A stretch of DNA of 64,000 nt from JANNNF01 sp963772935 (GCA_963772935.1 CAVYZK010000007.1:372001-436000); one strand, 5' to 3'; shown: positions 25,374 through 33,943, numbered from the stretch's first letter. Program-made: numbers and translations. The notes: generated by a model not told the origin, from the letters alone.

Positions 25374-25495
25374 GCGCCCGCCCCTGAACGGGACGGGTTC
25401 AGGCTGAACCGGAAAACGCTGCCTCTTTCAAAGCTCGAACGCGTTTTCCGGTGCCCGTTTTCTTGGAGAACCCGTCCCGTTCTGGGGGCGGGCGC
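25374..25495. repeat. large nested inverted repeat between hup and the parB-like gene
   Basis: The outer arms are 25374-25400 and 25468-25495 (27/28 bases, one mismatch and one extra base), starting GCGCCCGCCCC and ending GGGGGCGGGCGC. The inner arms are ACCGGAAAACGC (25408-25419) and GCGTTTTCCGGT (25441-25452), a perfect 12-base pair with a 21-base loop. Both genes around it are on the minus strand, so it lies after the hup stop. It could end hup transcription, extrude as a cruciform or be a protein-binding site. Confidence 0.88.
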
Positions 25496-25502
25496 GAAGG
25501 CG

Positions 25503-25790
25503 TTACTCGTTGACCACGTCTTTCAGGGTCTTCGCGATGGCGAATTTGACCTGCTTGTCGGCGGCTTTGGTCATCGTTTCACCCGTCGCGGGGTTGCGGA
25601 CCTGACGCTCGGGGCGGGCCTTGCAGGCAACCTTGCCCAGACCCGGCAGGGTCACGGTGCCGCCAGCGGCGACTTCGCGGGCGACGACGGCGGCGATGGC
25701 ATCCAGTGCGGCACCAGCGGTTTTCTTGTCTGCGCCCATGGCGTCGGCAATGGCGGCCACCAGTTGGGTCTTGGTCATCGGTTTCATCAT
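25503..25790 (-). CDS. hup: HU-family DNA-binding protein
   Basis: A 95-residue nucleoid protein. MTKTQLVAAIADAMGADKKTAGAALDAIAAVV forms the dimer helices, GGTVTLPGLGKVACKARPERQVRNPATGE forms the beta-arms with the intercalating proline in RNPATGE, and KQVKFAIAKTLKDVVN is the last helix. An internal ATG four codons in (MTKTQ) is an alternative start. It bends DNA non-specifically. It is probably a monocistronic gene with the large inverted repeat at its 3' side. Confidence 0.93.
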   Translation of the reverse strand: MMKPMTKTQLVAAIADAMGADKKTAGAALDAIAAVVAREVAAGGTVTLPGLGKVACKARPERQVRNPATGETMTKAADKQVKFAIAKTLKDVVNE

Positions 25791-25943
25791 GGTTTGCTAT
25801 CCCTTTTGTCATTGGCGCTGCGTAGGCTGCGCAGGCCGTTTTGCCATACGGCGAATGACGCCCTTACCACAGGTTTTTGCCGCGTAGTTCAAGCCCTTTC
25901 CCGCAGATTTGCCCGCAAATCGCTGCGTCAAAGCGGTTGTCCG

Positions 25944-27434
25944 CTACAGGAAGGCGGTTTCCTCGAAGCTGCGGAGTTTGCGGCTGTGAATTCGTTCGAT
26001 GGGGGTGTGGGACAGACGCTCCATCGCGCGGATGCCGATTTGCAGGTGGCGGCTGACCTGGGTTTTGTAGAAGTCGGACGCCATGCCGGGGAGTTTGAGT
26101 TCGCCGTGCAGGGGTTTGTCGGAGACGCAGAGCAGGGTGCCGTAGGGGACGCGGAAGCGGAAGCCGTTGGCGGCGATGGTGGCGGATTCCATATCCAGTG
26201 CCACGGCGCGGGATTGTGACAGGCGGCGGACGGGGCCGGACTGGTCGCGCAATTCCCAGTTGCGGTTGTCGATGGTGGCGACGGTGCCGGTGCGCATGAT
26301 GCGTTTCAGCTCATACCCTTCGAGTTGGGTGACTTCGGCGACGGCCTCTTGCAGGGCGATCTGGATCTCGGCCAGCGCGGGGATCGGCACCCAGATGGGC
26401 AGGTCGTCGTCCAGCACATGGTCTTCGCGCAGGTAGGCGTGGGCGAGGACGAAATCGCCCATCGACTGCGAATTGCGCAGGCCGGCGCAGTGGCCGACCA
26501 TCAGCCAGGCGTGGGGGCGCAGGACGGCGATGTGGTCGGTGGCGGTTTTGGCGTTCGAGGGGCCGACGCCGATGTTCACAAGGGTAATGCCGTTCCCGTC
26601 GGCGCGTTTCAGGTGGTAGGTCGGCATCTGCGGCAGTTTGCCGGGGGGCTGGATCACGCCATCCGGGGTGGTGATGACCTGATTGCCGGTGGCGACGAAG
26701 GCGGTGTAGCCGGAGGTATCATCGCCAAGAGCGGTGCGGGCGTAGGATTCGAACTCATCGACATAGAACTGGTAGTTGGTGAACAACACGTGGTTCTGGA
26801 AATGGGTGGGGTCGGTGGCGGTGTAATGGGTCAGGCGTGACAGGCTGTAATCCACCCGCTGGGCGGTGAAGGGGGCCAGGGGGGCGGAGCCGTCGGGATA
26901 GAGGGTCAGCACGCCGTTGACGATATCATCATTGGTGGTGGCAAGGTCGGGCACGTCGAACACGTCGCGCAGCGAAAACTCCAGCACGCCTTCCTGGGGC
27001 ACCGACACAGCCGGGTTGTTGGCGACGGCGAAATGCACCGGGATCGGCGTGTCAGAGGGGCCGATGATCACCGGGTGGCCGTGGTTCTGCACCAGCAGGC
27101 CGATCTGCTGAATCAGGTAGTTGCGGAACAGGTCAGGCCGGGTGATCGTGGTGGCATAGGTGCCGGGGCCTGCGACATGGCCAAAGCTGAGGCGGCTGTC
27201 GGTCTTGTCAAAGCTGGTGACGGTCAGCCGCACCTCGGGGTAGAAGGCGCGCACGCGGCGGTCGGGTTTGCCTTGCGTCACGATGGACGAGAAATGTTCG
27301 GCCAGAAAGCCGGTGGCCTGCACATAAAGCTGTTGCAGCCGGTCAACCGCAGCCGTGGCATCGGTGAAGGCCTGCGGGGCGGTGGCGTCAGGGGTCAGCG
27401 GGCCGGTTTTGGGGCCAGTCGGGTCGTCTTGCAT
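25944..27434 (-). CDS. amn: AMP nucleosidase
   Basis: A 496-residue enzyme that hydrolyses AMP to adenine and ribose 5-phosphate. The N-terminal AMN domain has RPDLFRNYLIQQIGLLVQNHG and PIPVHFA. The C-terminal phosphorylase-like domain has NIGVGPSNAKTATDHIAVLRPHAWLMVGHCAGLRNSQ, MESATIAANGFRFRVPYGTLLCVSDKP and MERLSHTPIERIHSRKLRSFEETAFL at the end. The ATG at 27434 has GAGA upstream. Length and motifs are typical, with no visible defect. Confidence 0.94.
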   Translation of the reverse strand: MQDDPTGPKTGPLTPDATAPQAFTDATAAVDRLQQLYVQATGFLAEHFSSIVTQGKPDRRVRAFYPEVRLTVTSFDKTDSRLSFGHVAGPGTYATTITRPDLFRNYLIQQIGLLVQNHGHPVIIGPSDTPIPVHFAVANNPAVSVPQEGVLEFSLRDVFDVPDLATTNDDIVNGVLTLYPDGSAPLAPFTAQRVDYSLSRLTHYTATDPTHFQNHVLFTNYQFYVDEFESYARTALGDDTSGYTAFVATGNQVITTPDGVIQPPGKLPQMPTYHLKRADGNGITLVNIGVGPSNAKTATDHIAVLRPHAWLMVGHCAGLRNSQSMGDFVLAHAYLREDHVLDDDLPIWVPIPALAEIQIALQEAVAEVTQLEGYELKRIMRTGTVATIDNRNWELRDQSGPVRRLSQSRAVALDMESATIAANGFRFRVPYGTLLCVSDKPLHGELKLPGMASDFYKTQVSRHLQIGIRAMERLSHTPIERIHSRKLRSFEETAFL

Positions 27435-27512
27435 GGATGTCTCTTTGAAAATCATCCGGCATATAACCCGAAAGGCGGGGGGGGCCGCAAGTGAAGCCTT
27501 GGTAACAGGGTG

Positions 27513-27887
27513 TCAGGCGGCCCAGCGGCGTTGCGCAGGGCGGCGGGCCAGTTTGCGTTCGCCCGGGCCAAGGTCGGCCTCATGCAGCAATTCCGCAACG
27601 TGGCAGGGCAGGAAGGGCAGTTCGGTGCCGACGGTCAGCAGTTCGTTTTCGTCGTTCAGAAACAGGAACGGTGCCTCAAGCAGCGTGCCCAGCCAATATC
27701 TGCCGCGTTGCGCGGTGATCACCACCCACAGCGATTGATGATGGGTGAAAGGCTTCCCGTGCTGATCGACAAAGCCCAGTTGAAACTGAAGATAGGCCAG
27801 CGCGCCGGGGGCGACCCCCGGGGCCGGGTCTGCTGCGTCAAGCAGGCAGAACCCGTCGTGTTCCATTGTGGGAAGGTTGCGTGGCAT
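27513..27887 (-). CDS. conserved hypothetical protein
   Basis: A 124-residue soluble protein starting MPRNLPTMEHDGFCLLDAADP. The start at 27887 has CGGGGGACC in front and is preferred to longer readings that would overlap the divergent gene at 28000. It contains HHQSLWVVITAQRGRYWLGTLLEAPFLFLNDENELLTVGTELPF, a beta-rich segment. I do not recognise the family. Its end shows an Arg/Pro-rich tail (GERKLARRPAQRRWAA). Confidence 0.5.
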   Translation of the reverse strand: MPRNLPTMEHDGFCLLDAADPAPGVAPGALAYLQFQLGFVDQHGKPFTHHQSLWVVITAQRGRYWLGTLLEAPFLFLNDENELLTVGTELPFLPCHVAELLHEADLGPGERKLARRPAQRRWAA

Positions 27888-27999
27888 GGTCCCCCGACCG
27901 TGTTTGTTCCTGATGATCAAGATGCCCCGCCCGCGTGGCGGCATTGCGGCGATGGAAAGGTGATTGCGCGGCGCGGCATCGCCCGCGATAACGGGCATC

Positions 28000-28830
28000 A
28001 TGAACACGCTGCTTTCCCTTGGCCATGGTTATTCGGCCTCTGCCCTCGCCCGACTGTTGATCCCGCAGGGGTGGACCGTGTTTGGCACCACCCGCAACCC
28101 TGCGCGCGCCCGCGCCATGCAGGCGGCGGGGGTGGTGCCGGTGATGTGGCCGGGCGATATTCGCCCTGCACTGGCACAGGCGACGCATATCCTTGCCTCG
28201 GCCGCGCCCGATGCGGCGGGCGATCCGTTTCTGGCGGCGGTTCCGGGCCTTGCCGGGGCGAAGGCGGGGTGGGTCGGGTATCTTTCCACCACAGGCGTTT
28301 ATGGCGACCATCAGGGGGCCTGGGTCGATGAGGACACCCCCCTGACCCCATCGACCGACCGGGGCCGCCAGCGGGTGCTGGCCGAGGCGCAGTGGCAGGC
28401 CACGGGGCTGCCCTTGCACATCTTTCGGCTGGCCGGGATTTACGGACCGGGGCGCGGGCCGTTTGAAAAGGTGCGCGATGGCACCGCCCGGCGGATCATC
28501 AAACCCGGGCAGATGTTCAGCCGGATTCATGTGGACGATATTGGTGCTGTGCTGGCGGCGTCGATTGCGCATCCCCACCCCGGGCGGGTCTATAACGTCT
28601 GTGACGACGACCCCGCAGCGCCGGAAGATGTGCTGGGCCATGCGGCGGTTCTGCTGGGCCTGCCGTTGCCGCCCGAAGTGCCGTTTGACCAAGCCGAGAT
28701 GACCCCGATGGCGCGGAGTTTCTATGCCGAATCAAAGCGGGTGCGGAATGAGCGGATCAAGGCGGAGTTGGGGGTGAAGCTGGCCTATCCGACCTACCGC
28801 GAGGGGTTGGCGGGGTTGTTGGCAGGCTAG
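28000..28830 (+). CDS. NAD(P)-dependent epimerase/SDR family protein (YeeZ-like)
   Basis: A 276-residue Rossmann-fold protein. MNTLLSLGHGYSASALARLL is a modified GxGxxG dinucleotide motif, VGYLSTTGVYGDHQGAWVDEDTPL carries the usual catalytic surroundings (STTGVYG), and FRLAGIYGPGRGPF and HVDDIGAVLAASI are typical of extended SDR proteins. It resembles the YeeZ group, whose substrate is unknown. The ATG at 28000 starts the fold directly. It is convergent with petABC and followed by a dispersed repeat. Confidence 0.8.
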   Translation: MNTLLSLGHGYSASALARLLIPQGWTVFGTTRNPARARAMQAAGVVPVMWPGDIRPALAQATHILASAAPDAAGDPFLAAVPGLAGAKAGWVGYLSTTGVYGDHQGAWVDEDTPLTPSTDRGRQRVLAEAQWQATGLPLHIFRLAGIYGPGRGPFEKVRDGTARRIIKPGQMFSRIHVDDIGAVLAASIAHPHPGRVYNVCDDDPAAPEDVLGHAAVLLGLPLPPEVPFDQAEMTPMARSFYAESKRVRNERIKAELGVKLAYPTYREGLAGLLAG

Positions 28831-28854
28831 TGGGGCGTTTGCAGTTGGCGTCGG

Positions 28855-28956
28855 AGCGGGGGTTTCACACCCCCGCCGATTCATTGGCCTTCGCCAATGA
28901 ATCTTCCCCGTGGGATACTTAGGGACAGAAAATGCAAATTTTAGATAAATTTTAAG
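28855..28956. repeat. dispersed hairpin/GATATTTA element, copy 4 (long form)
   Basis: Between convergent genes. GCGGGGGTTTCACACCCCCGC forms a stem, then a second perfect stem GATTCATTGGC-CTTC-GCCAATGAATC is inserted, then CCCCGTGGGATACTTAGGG, ACAGAAAATGCAAATTTTAG and ATAAATTTTA. The last 45 or so bases match copy 2 (9971-10017) with only a few differences. The second stem is absent from other copies. Confidence 0.78.
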
Positions 28957-28975
28957 AGCTTTGGGGGAAGGGCAT

Positions 28976-29003
28976 AAAAAAAACCCCCGCCGGAGCGAGG
29001 GTT
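28976..29003 (-). terminator. terminator of the petABC operon
   Basis: On the minus strand the stem AACCCTCGC and GCGGGGGTT (one wobble pair, loop TCCG) is followed by a run of eight Ts. It begins about 25 bases after the petC stop codon. Confidence 0.88.
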
Positions 29004-29027
29004 TTCAGAAGCTGTAAAAGCCTTGGA

Positions 29028-29900
29028 TCAGGCGAGTTTCTTGCCTTTGACGCCCGACCAGATGCGTTTGTTGGTCAGATACAACAGGCCGGACAGCAGG
29101 ATCAGGAAGATCACGGCCTTGAAGCCGGTTTCCTTGCGGGCCATCATCTTGGGCTCAGCGGCCCACATCAGGAACGCAGACACATCTTCGGACATGGCGG
29201 CCACGGTGGCGGGGCTGCCGTCGCCGTAGGTGACCTGATCATCCGACAAGGGCGGCGGCATCGCGATCCACGATCCGGGGACGGTGGAAATGCCATGTTC
29301 GTCCTTGCAGCTATCGGGCACGCCGCCGTTCGGGAAGGCGGTGTTGTAGTAGAAGCCATCAACCCCGTCGGGCGCACATTCGGGGTTTTCCTCGTAATGC
29401 GTCATCAGCGAATAGATGTATTCCGGCCCGCCCATGCCATGCAGCAACTGCGCGACGCCGGTGCCGTAGGGGCCGTGAAAGCCCGCGCGGCCCTTGGCCA
29501 TCAGCGACAGGTCGGGCGCATTGGCGGTGTGGTTGGCGGGGAAGTTGTCGGTTGGAAGGATGGTGCGGAATTCACCCTTCTCAACATCATAGAGTTGGCG
29601 GTTGCTGTCTTCGTCGTTGATCGACAGGCCAGCGGCATAGGCGCGGACCTGATCGGCGGGAAGACCCGGGCCGCCCGCATCGCCAAGGGTGCGGATCGGC
29701 ACGAATTTCAGGCCGTGGCAGGCAGAGCAGACTTCGGTGAACACCTGAAGGCCGCGTTGCAGTTGGTTTTGGTCGAATTTGCCGGTGAGGCCTTCATGGG
29801 CGAAGGCGACATCGGTCAGTTCTGTATGCCCTTCGGCGGCGAGCAGCGCCCCCGACGACAGGGCCAGAACCGAGGCGGCCAGTGCGAATTTGGTAAACAT
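29028..29900 (-). CDS. petC: cytochrome c1
   Basis: A 290-residue haem subunit of the cytochrome bc1 complex. The signal peptide MFTKFALAASVLALSSGALLA is followed by the haem c site CSACH (Cys58, Cys61, His62), and the distal Met ligand is within the C-terminal half (segments IAMPPPL and MSEDVSAFLMWAAEP). A single C-terminal anchor reads KAVIFLILLSGLLYLTNKRIWSGVKG. An additional Cys pair (NPECAPDG and PDSCKDE) is typical of Rhodobacter-type c1. The ATG at 29900 follows AAGGA. It is third in petABC and shortly follows petB. Confidence 0.95.
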   Translation of the reverse strand: MFTKFALAASVLALSSGALLAAEGHTELTDVAFAHEGLTGKFDQNQLQRGLQVFTEVCSACHGLKFVPIRTLGDAGGPGLPADQVRAYAAGLSINDEDSNRQLYDVEKGEFRTILPTDNFPANHTANAPDLSLMAKGRAGFHGPYGTGVAQLLHGMGGPEYIYSLMTHYEENPECAPDGVDGFYYNTAFPNGGVPDSCKDEHGISTVPGSWIAMPPPLSDDQVTYGDGSPATVAAMSEDVSAFLMWAAEPKMMARKETGFKAVIFLILLSGLLYLTNKRIWSGVKGKKLA

Positions 29901-29917
29901 CTGGGTCGGTTCCTTTT

Positions 29918-31258
29918 TCACTCGGCCGGTTGCACAGCGGCATTGCTGCCGGTGGGCTTGGCGTAGTGGGAATTGAAGTCTGCCTCGATGGTGGCGGGTT
30001 GCGGCAGCGGTTTCTCGATCACGCCAAGCAGCGGCAGGATGATCAGGAAATACGCAAACCAGTAGGCCGAGGCGATCAGCGAGATCCAGTCATACGGGAA
30101 CTCGGCCGGTTGCGCGCCGACCCAGGCCAGCACCACGAAATCGACGCAGAGCAGCGCAAACCACCATTTGAACATCGGGCGGTAGCGGCCAGAGCGCACC
30201 GACGACGTGTCAAGCCAGGGGGCCAGAGCCATGACGGCGATGGCACCGAACATCGCCAGCACGCCGAAGAACTTGGCGTCGATGATGCCGAAGGACACGA
30301 AGTTGGCGATCTGAACCACCCAGACATCGGCCGTGAAGGCGCGCAGGATGGCGTAGAATGGCAGGAAGTACCATTCCGGCACGATGTGCTTGGGGGTCGA
30401 GAGCGGGTTGGCCTCGATGTAGTTGTCGGGGTGGCCCAGATAGTTCGGCATGAAGCCCACGACCGCGAAGAAGATGGTCAGGATCACGGCCAGTGCGAAC
30501 AGGTCTTTGATCACGAAGTAGGGCCAGAACGGCAGGGTGTCACGGTCTGCCTCGGCCTTCGATCCGCGGCGGACCTCAACCCCGGTGGGGTTGTTGTTGC
30601 CGGTGGTGTGGAAGGCCCAGATATGCACCGCGACCAGCGCCGCGATCACGAAGGGCAGCAGGTAATGCAGGCTGAAGAAGCGGTTCAGGGTGGCGTTATC
30701 CACCGCAGGGCCGCCCAGCAGCCAGGTCTGGATCGTGGGACCAACGCCGGGGATCGCGCCGAACAGGCCGGTGATCACCGTGGCACCCCAGAACGACATC
30801 TGACCCCATGGCAGAACGTAGCCCATGAAGGCCGTTGCCATCATCGCGAGGTAGATCAGCATGCCGATGATCCATGTCACCTCACGCGGGGCTTTGTACG
30901 AGCCGTAGTAGAGGCCACGGAAGATGTGCAGGTACACGGCCACAAAGAACAGCGACGCGCCGTTGGCGTGCAGATAGCGCAGCATGTAGCCGCCGCGCAC
31001 GTCGCGCATGATGTGCTCGACCGACGCAAAGGCCTGATTGACGTGCGGGGTGTAGTGCATCACCAGCACGATGCCGGTCACGATCTGCATCACAAGGCAG
31101 AAGGTCAGGATGATGCCCCAGATCCACATCCAGTTCAGGTTCTTGGGTGTGGGAGCCATGATGGTGTCATAGGCCAGCCCGACAATGGGCAGGCGCGAAT
31201 GGAGCCATTTTTCACCGCCCGTTTTGGGCTGATAATGGTCGTGCGGAATTCCGGCCAT
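29918..31258 (-). CDS. petB: cytochrome b
   Basis: A 446-residue, eight-helix cytochrome b that carries both b haems and the Qo and Qi quinone sites. The cd1 helix MGYVLPWGQMSFWGATVITGL and the Qo motif PEWYFLPFYAILRAF are present, as are the haem-ligand histidines in LRYLHANGASLFF and LLPFVIAALVAVHIWAFHTTG. The C-terminal extension TIEADFNSHYAKPTGSNAAVQPAE is the short tail usual in the group. It sits 11 bases after petA, within one operon. Confidence 0.96.
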   Translation of the reverse strand: MAGIPHDHYQPKTGGEKWLHSRLPIVGLAYDTIMAPTPKNLNWMWIWGIILTFCLVMQIVTGIVLVMHYTPHVNQAFASVEHIMRDVRGGYMLRYLHANGASLFFVAVYLHIFRGLYYGSYKAPREVTWIIGMLIYLAMMATAFMGYVLPWGQMSFWGATVITGLFGAIPGVGPTIQTWLLGGPAVDNATLNRFFSLHYLLPFVIAALVAVHIWAFHTTGNNNPTGVEVRRGSKAEADRDTLPFWPYFVIKDLFALAVILTIFFAVVGFMPNYLGHPDNYIEANPLSTPKHIVPEWYFLPFYAILRAFTADVWVVQIANFVSFGIIDAKFFGVLAMFGAIAVMALAPWLDTSSVRSGRYRPMFKWWFALLCVDFVVLAWVGAQPAEFPYDWISLIASAYWFAYFLIILPLLGVIEKPLPQPATIEADFNSHYAKPTGSNAAVQPAE

Positions 31259-31269
31259 GATGTTTCCCC

Positions 31270-31842
31270 TTACCCGAGCTTGATGGTGGTTTCGTTTTCG
31301 AACACGGCAACCGGTACTGGCAGGTTGCGCGGGGCCGGGCCTTTGCGGATACGGCCTGCGGTATCGTAGTGCGAGCCGTGGCAGGGGCAGAACCAGCCGC
31401 CGAAATCACCGGCACCGTCGCCCAAAGGCACACAGCCAAGGTGGGTGCAGACGCCCATCATCACCAGCCATTCGCCAGCTTCGTCCAGCGTGCGGTTCTG
31501 GTCGGCGGCATCGGCCACCGGCTTGTTCGCGTTTTCGGCCATCTGATCTGGCAGATCGCCAAGGGCGGTGGCACGGGCGGCCTCGATTTCCTCGGGGTTG
31601 CGGCGGCGGATGAACACCGGCTTGCCCAGCCATTTGACGGTAAGCTGGGTGCCCACCTCGACCGCCGAGACATCGACGAAGATCGACGACAGCGCCGACA
31701 CATCAGCCGAGGGGTTCATCTGGTTGACCAGCGGCCAGACGGCGGCACCGGTTGCAACCGCCCCGGCCCCTGCCGTGGCGTAGTACAGGAAATCACGGCG
31801 GGTGCCGGTGGTTGTGCCTGCGTGGTCGTCTGCGTGGGACAC
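31270..31842 (-). CDS. petA: ubiquinol-cytochrome c reductase iron-sulfur subunit (Rieske)
   Basis: A 190-residue protein. A Tat signal-anchor has twin arginines at 15-16 (TRRDFLYYATAGAGAVATGAAVWPL). The [2Fe-2S] ligands are in CTHLGC (Cys132, His134, disulfide Cys137) and CPCHGS (Cys152, His155, disulfide Cys154). A GTG start at 31842 follows GGGAG and gives the short N-terminal region expected; longer readings are less likely. It is the first gene of petABC, exported folded by Tat. Confidence 0.94.
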   Translation of the reverse strand: MSHADDHAGTTTGTRRDFLYYATAGAGAVATGAAVWPLVNQMNPSADVSALSSIFVDVSAVEVGTQLTVKWLGKPVFIRRRNPEEIEAARATALGDLPDQMAENANKPVADAADQNRTLDEAGEWLVMMGVCTHLGCVPLGDGAGDFGGWFCPCHGSHYDTAGRIRKGPAPRNLPVPVAVFENETTIKLG

Positions 31843-32032
31843 GAGATATTCTCCCTTCCGGGGCCACAAACTGTGACCCATGAACGTCAAGAGCAACTGT
31901 TTGCACAGCCACCCGGATAGGCCGCTTTTAGCCAGACAATATCGGGCCGTCCAGCGGACAAACGGGCGCAGTCTGGCACAAATGCACAGGATTTCCGGGG
32001 CTGTGGCAGATCGGACGCCCCAGCAGGCCAGA

Positions 32033-32641
32033 TCAGGCGGGCGGGCGGGTGGCGATCATCGACGGGCGGGCAGCAAAAGCCATGGCCCAGGCTGCCAGAT
32101 GGGGGTGGCCATCCCGCCAGCCGCGCACATCCAGCCGGAAATCGACATAGCCAAGCGCACAGGCCAGCGCGATCTGCGCCATATCGAGCGGTCCGTTCAG
32201 ATGGTCCATCCAGCGGCTTTCCAAGGCATCAAGAGCGCGGGCGATCTTGTGCCATTGACCTTCAACCCAAGGGTCAAAGCGGCGGTCTTCGGGGCGGATG
32301 CGCTGTTCATAGACCATCAGCAGGGCGGCATCGAGGATGCCATCGGCGGTGGCCTCGACGGTCAGGGTATCCCACAGGCGGGGGGCCGCAGGGTAGAGGT
32401 CGGCCCCGCCTTGCGCGTTCAGGTATTGGCAGATCACCCGGCTGTCATAGAGCGCGTTGCCATCGGGGCGCAGCAGGGCCGGTACTTTGCCAAGCGGGTT
32501 TTCATCCACCGGCATTGACCCCGGATCAATCGGGGTGCCCGACGCCGGGATCAGTGCCACTTGGGGCAGAAGGCCGGTTTCATGCAGCAAAACCATGACC
32601 TTGCGGACATAGGGCGAGGTGGGGGAGTGGTAGAGTTTCAT
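32033..32641 (-). CDS. glutathione S-transferase family protein
   Basis: A 202-residue protein with an N-terminal thioredoxin fold (MKLYHSPTSPYVRKVMVLLHETGLL, catalytic-type Ser in SPTSPYV) and the conserved NPLGKVPALLRPDG with a cis-proline, then LYDSRVICQYLN. The C-terminal helical domain has MAQIALACALGYVDFRL. It resembles bacterial beta/YfcF-like GSTs. The substrate is unknown. The start is four bases from the stop of the preceding small gene (32645), suggesting one transcript. Confidence 0.9.
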   Translation of the reverse strand: MKLYHSPTSPYVRKVMVLLHETGLLPQVALIPASGTPIDPGSMPVDENPLGKVPALLRPDGNALYDSRVICQYLNAQGGADLYPAAPRLWDTLTVEATADGILDAALLMVYEQRIRPEDRRFDPWVEGQWHKIARALDALESRWMDHLNGPLDMAQIALACALGYVDFRLDVRGWRDGHPHLAAWAMAFAARPSMIATRPPA

Positions 32642-32644
32642 CGG

Positions 32645-32950
32645 TCAGCCTTCGGTTTTGCGCAGGCGAAGGCGGGCCAGCAGGCCTGCGTCCAGTTCAT
32701 AGGTCTGGCCGCGAAAGCGGATGGTGCGGCGCAGGCGGGCGGCGGCATTGGTCTGGGCATCCTCGGTCCGGTCTTTTGGCCGGTGCAGCGCCAGCCCTTC
32801 GCCCAGATCATCCAGCGCGTCTTCGGCGCGTTGGTCGGTGCGGCCGGGATGGCTGCGGGCGGTGATAAAGCGGCGGGCCGCAAAGCCAGCAGCGGCGACC
32901 GCGCCAAGCCGCAGGGCGATCGGGATCAGCGGGGCAAGGGGCAGGGGCAT
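32645..32950 (-). CDS. hypothetical membrane-anchored protein
   Basis: A 101-residue protein. A short hydrophobic N terminus (MPLPLAPLIPIALRLGAVAAAGFAARRF) forms a likely single membrane anchor. A charged region follows (RTDQRAEDALDDLGEGLALHRPKDRTEDAQTNAAARLRRTIRFRG), with basic and acidic residues mixed. I do not recognise a named domain. The ATG at 32950 is preceded by an AACGGAGGTTGCG-like ribosome binding site. It lies directly upstream of the GST gene. Confidence 0.6.
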   Translation of the reverse strand: MPLPLAPLIPIALRLGAVAAAGFAARRFITARSHPGRTDQRAEDALDDLGEGLALHRPKDRTEDAQTNAAARLRRTIRFRGQTYELDAGLLARLRLRKTEG

Positions 32951-33012
32951 CGCAACCTCCGTTAAAGGTGGGCGCGATGGTAGGGTGTGGGGCAGGTCGT
33001 GTAAACCGCTGG

Positions 33013-33621
33013 CTATTCGGGCGCGCGCATCAGGGCGGCGATGGCCTGCGCGCCGGGGTCGGGTTGGGCGGCAAGGGCGGCGGCGGCGGCGGCGCGCACC
33101 TCGGCGGGTTTGTTCTGGTTGAGCTTCCATGTGCCGTCGATGCTGGTGACGCTAAACCGGAAGGGCAGAATCATCCGCATCATCCGGGGCATCACCCCTT
33201 CGGTCATTTTTGACGAGACCCATGGGGTTTTCGGCAGCAGGCGGGATTCGTGTTCCGCCGACAGGGCATCGACATGGGGGTGCAAGGCATCATCCGGCAA
33301 AGGGTGCAGCATGCCGCGCAGGTGGACGGCGACGTAGTTCCATGTGGGAACCTGATCCTCCGCGCCGTACCAGTCGGGCGAGATATACGCATCGGGGCCG
33401 GAAATCATCAGTAGGGCGGGGCCGGGCTGGGCGCGGGCAATCGGGTTGCTGCGGGCCAGATGCAGGTCGGCATGGGTGCCATCGTCGGACAGAAGAAAGG
33501 GGATATGCGCGGCCAGCGGGCCATCTGCGCCGTTGACCGACAGGATGCCAAAGCCGCGCATGCGGGCGAACGCGAGGTTTTGCGCATCGGGCGTGCTGCG
33601 GAAGGCGGGGTTGGGGTGCAT
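33013..33621 (-). CDS. FMN-binding negative transcriptional regulator (PaiB family)
   Basis: A 202-residue protein starting MHPNPAFRSTPD, the typical opening of PaiB-type proteins. It has AHIPFLLSDDGTHADLHLARSNP, a pattern of the split-barrel flavin fold, then SGPDAYISPDWYGAEDQVPTWNYVAVHLRG and the late WKLNQNKP. The B. subtilis homologue PaiB affects sporulation and degradative enzyme expression; the role here is unknown. It lies downstream of the rpmJ terminator. Confidence 0.88.
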   Translation of the reverse strand: MHPNPAFRSTPDAQNLAFARMRGFGILSVNGADGPLAAHIPFLLSDDGTHADLHLARSNPIARAQPGPALLMISGPDAYISPDWYGAEDQVPTWNYVAVHLRGMLHPLPDDALHPHVDALSAEHESRLLPKTPWVSSKMTEGVMPRMMRMILPFRFSVTSIDGTWKLNQNKPAEVRAAAAAALAAQPDPGAQAIAALMRAPE

Positions 33622-33643
33622 CTGCGGGCCTCGCGGGCTATGG

Positions 33644-33674
33644 AAAAGGCCGCCCAGAGCAATCTGCGGCGGCC
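33644..33674 (-). terminator. terminator after rpmJ
   Basis: On the minus strand the stem GGCCGCC and GGCGGCC (13-base loop) is followed by TTTTCC. It lies about 70 bases downstream of the rpmJ stop and before the PaiB-like gene. Confidence 0.7.
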
Positions 33675-33744
33675 TATTCGGTGATCTGCTTTTGCTGAAC
33701 GCTGACCCTGTGGATCAACCCTGCCAAGTTTTGCCTGAGTGGGC

Positions 33745-33870
33745 TCAACCTTGACGGGCCTTGTAGCGTTTCTGCGTCTTGTTGATCACATAGACGCGGC
33801 CCTTACGGCGCACGACCTGGCAATCGCGATGACGCGTCTTCAGCGAGCGGAGCGAGTTCGAAACCTTCAT
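33745..33870 (-). CDS. rpmJ: 50S ribosomal protein L36
   Basis: A 41-residue protein, MKVSNSLRSLKTRHRDCQVV followed by RRKGRVYVINKTQKRYKARQG. This is the alphaproteobacterial L36 form, with a single cysteine instead of the zinc-binding CxxC/CxxxxH set, the so-called zinc-independent type. It binds 23S rRNA in the large subunit. The start is supported by AGGAGATG directly upstream (33871-33880). It is a solitary gene beside a tRNA. Confidence 0.95.
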   Translation of the reverse strand: MKVSNSLRSLKTRHRDCQVVRRKGRVYVINKTQKRYKARQG

Positions 33871-33943
33871 CAGGCATCTCCTGTTCGCGGCGCGTCTGCG
33901 CCGAATGAAAACAACGTACCCCCCTTGCGGGAAGCGGCGAAAA

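Noticed and set aside
29930..31369. Long open frame opposite petB on the plus strand
   Set aside because: It is histidine/glutamine/arginine-rich without motifs, mirrors the codon bias of petB, and lacks a ribosome site; the same holds for other long frames opposite dxs, dinB/pip and infB.
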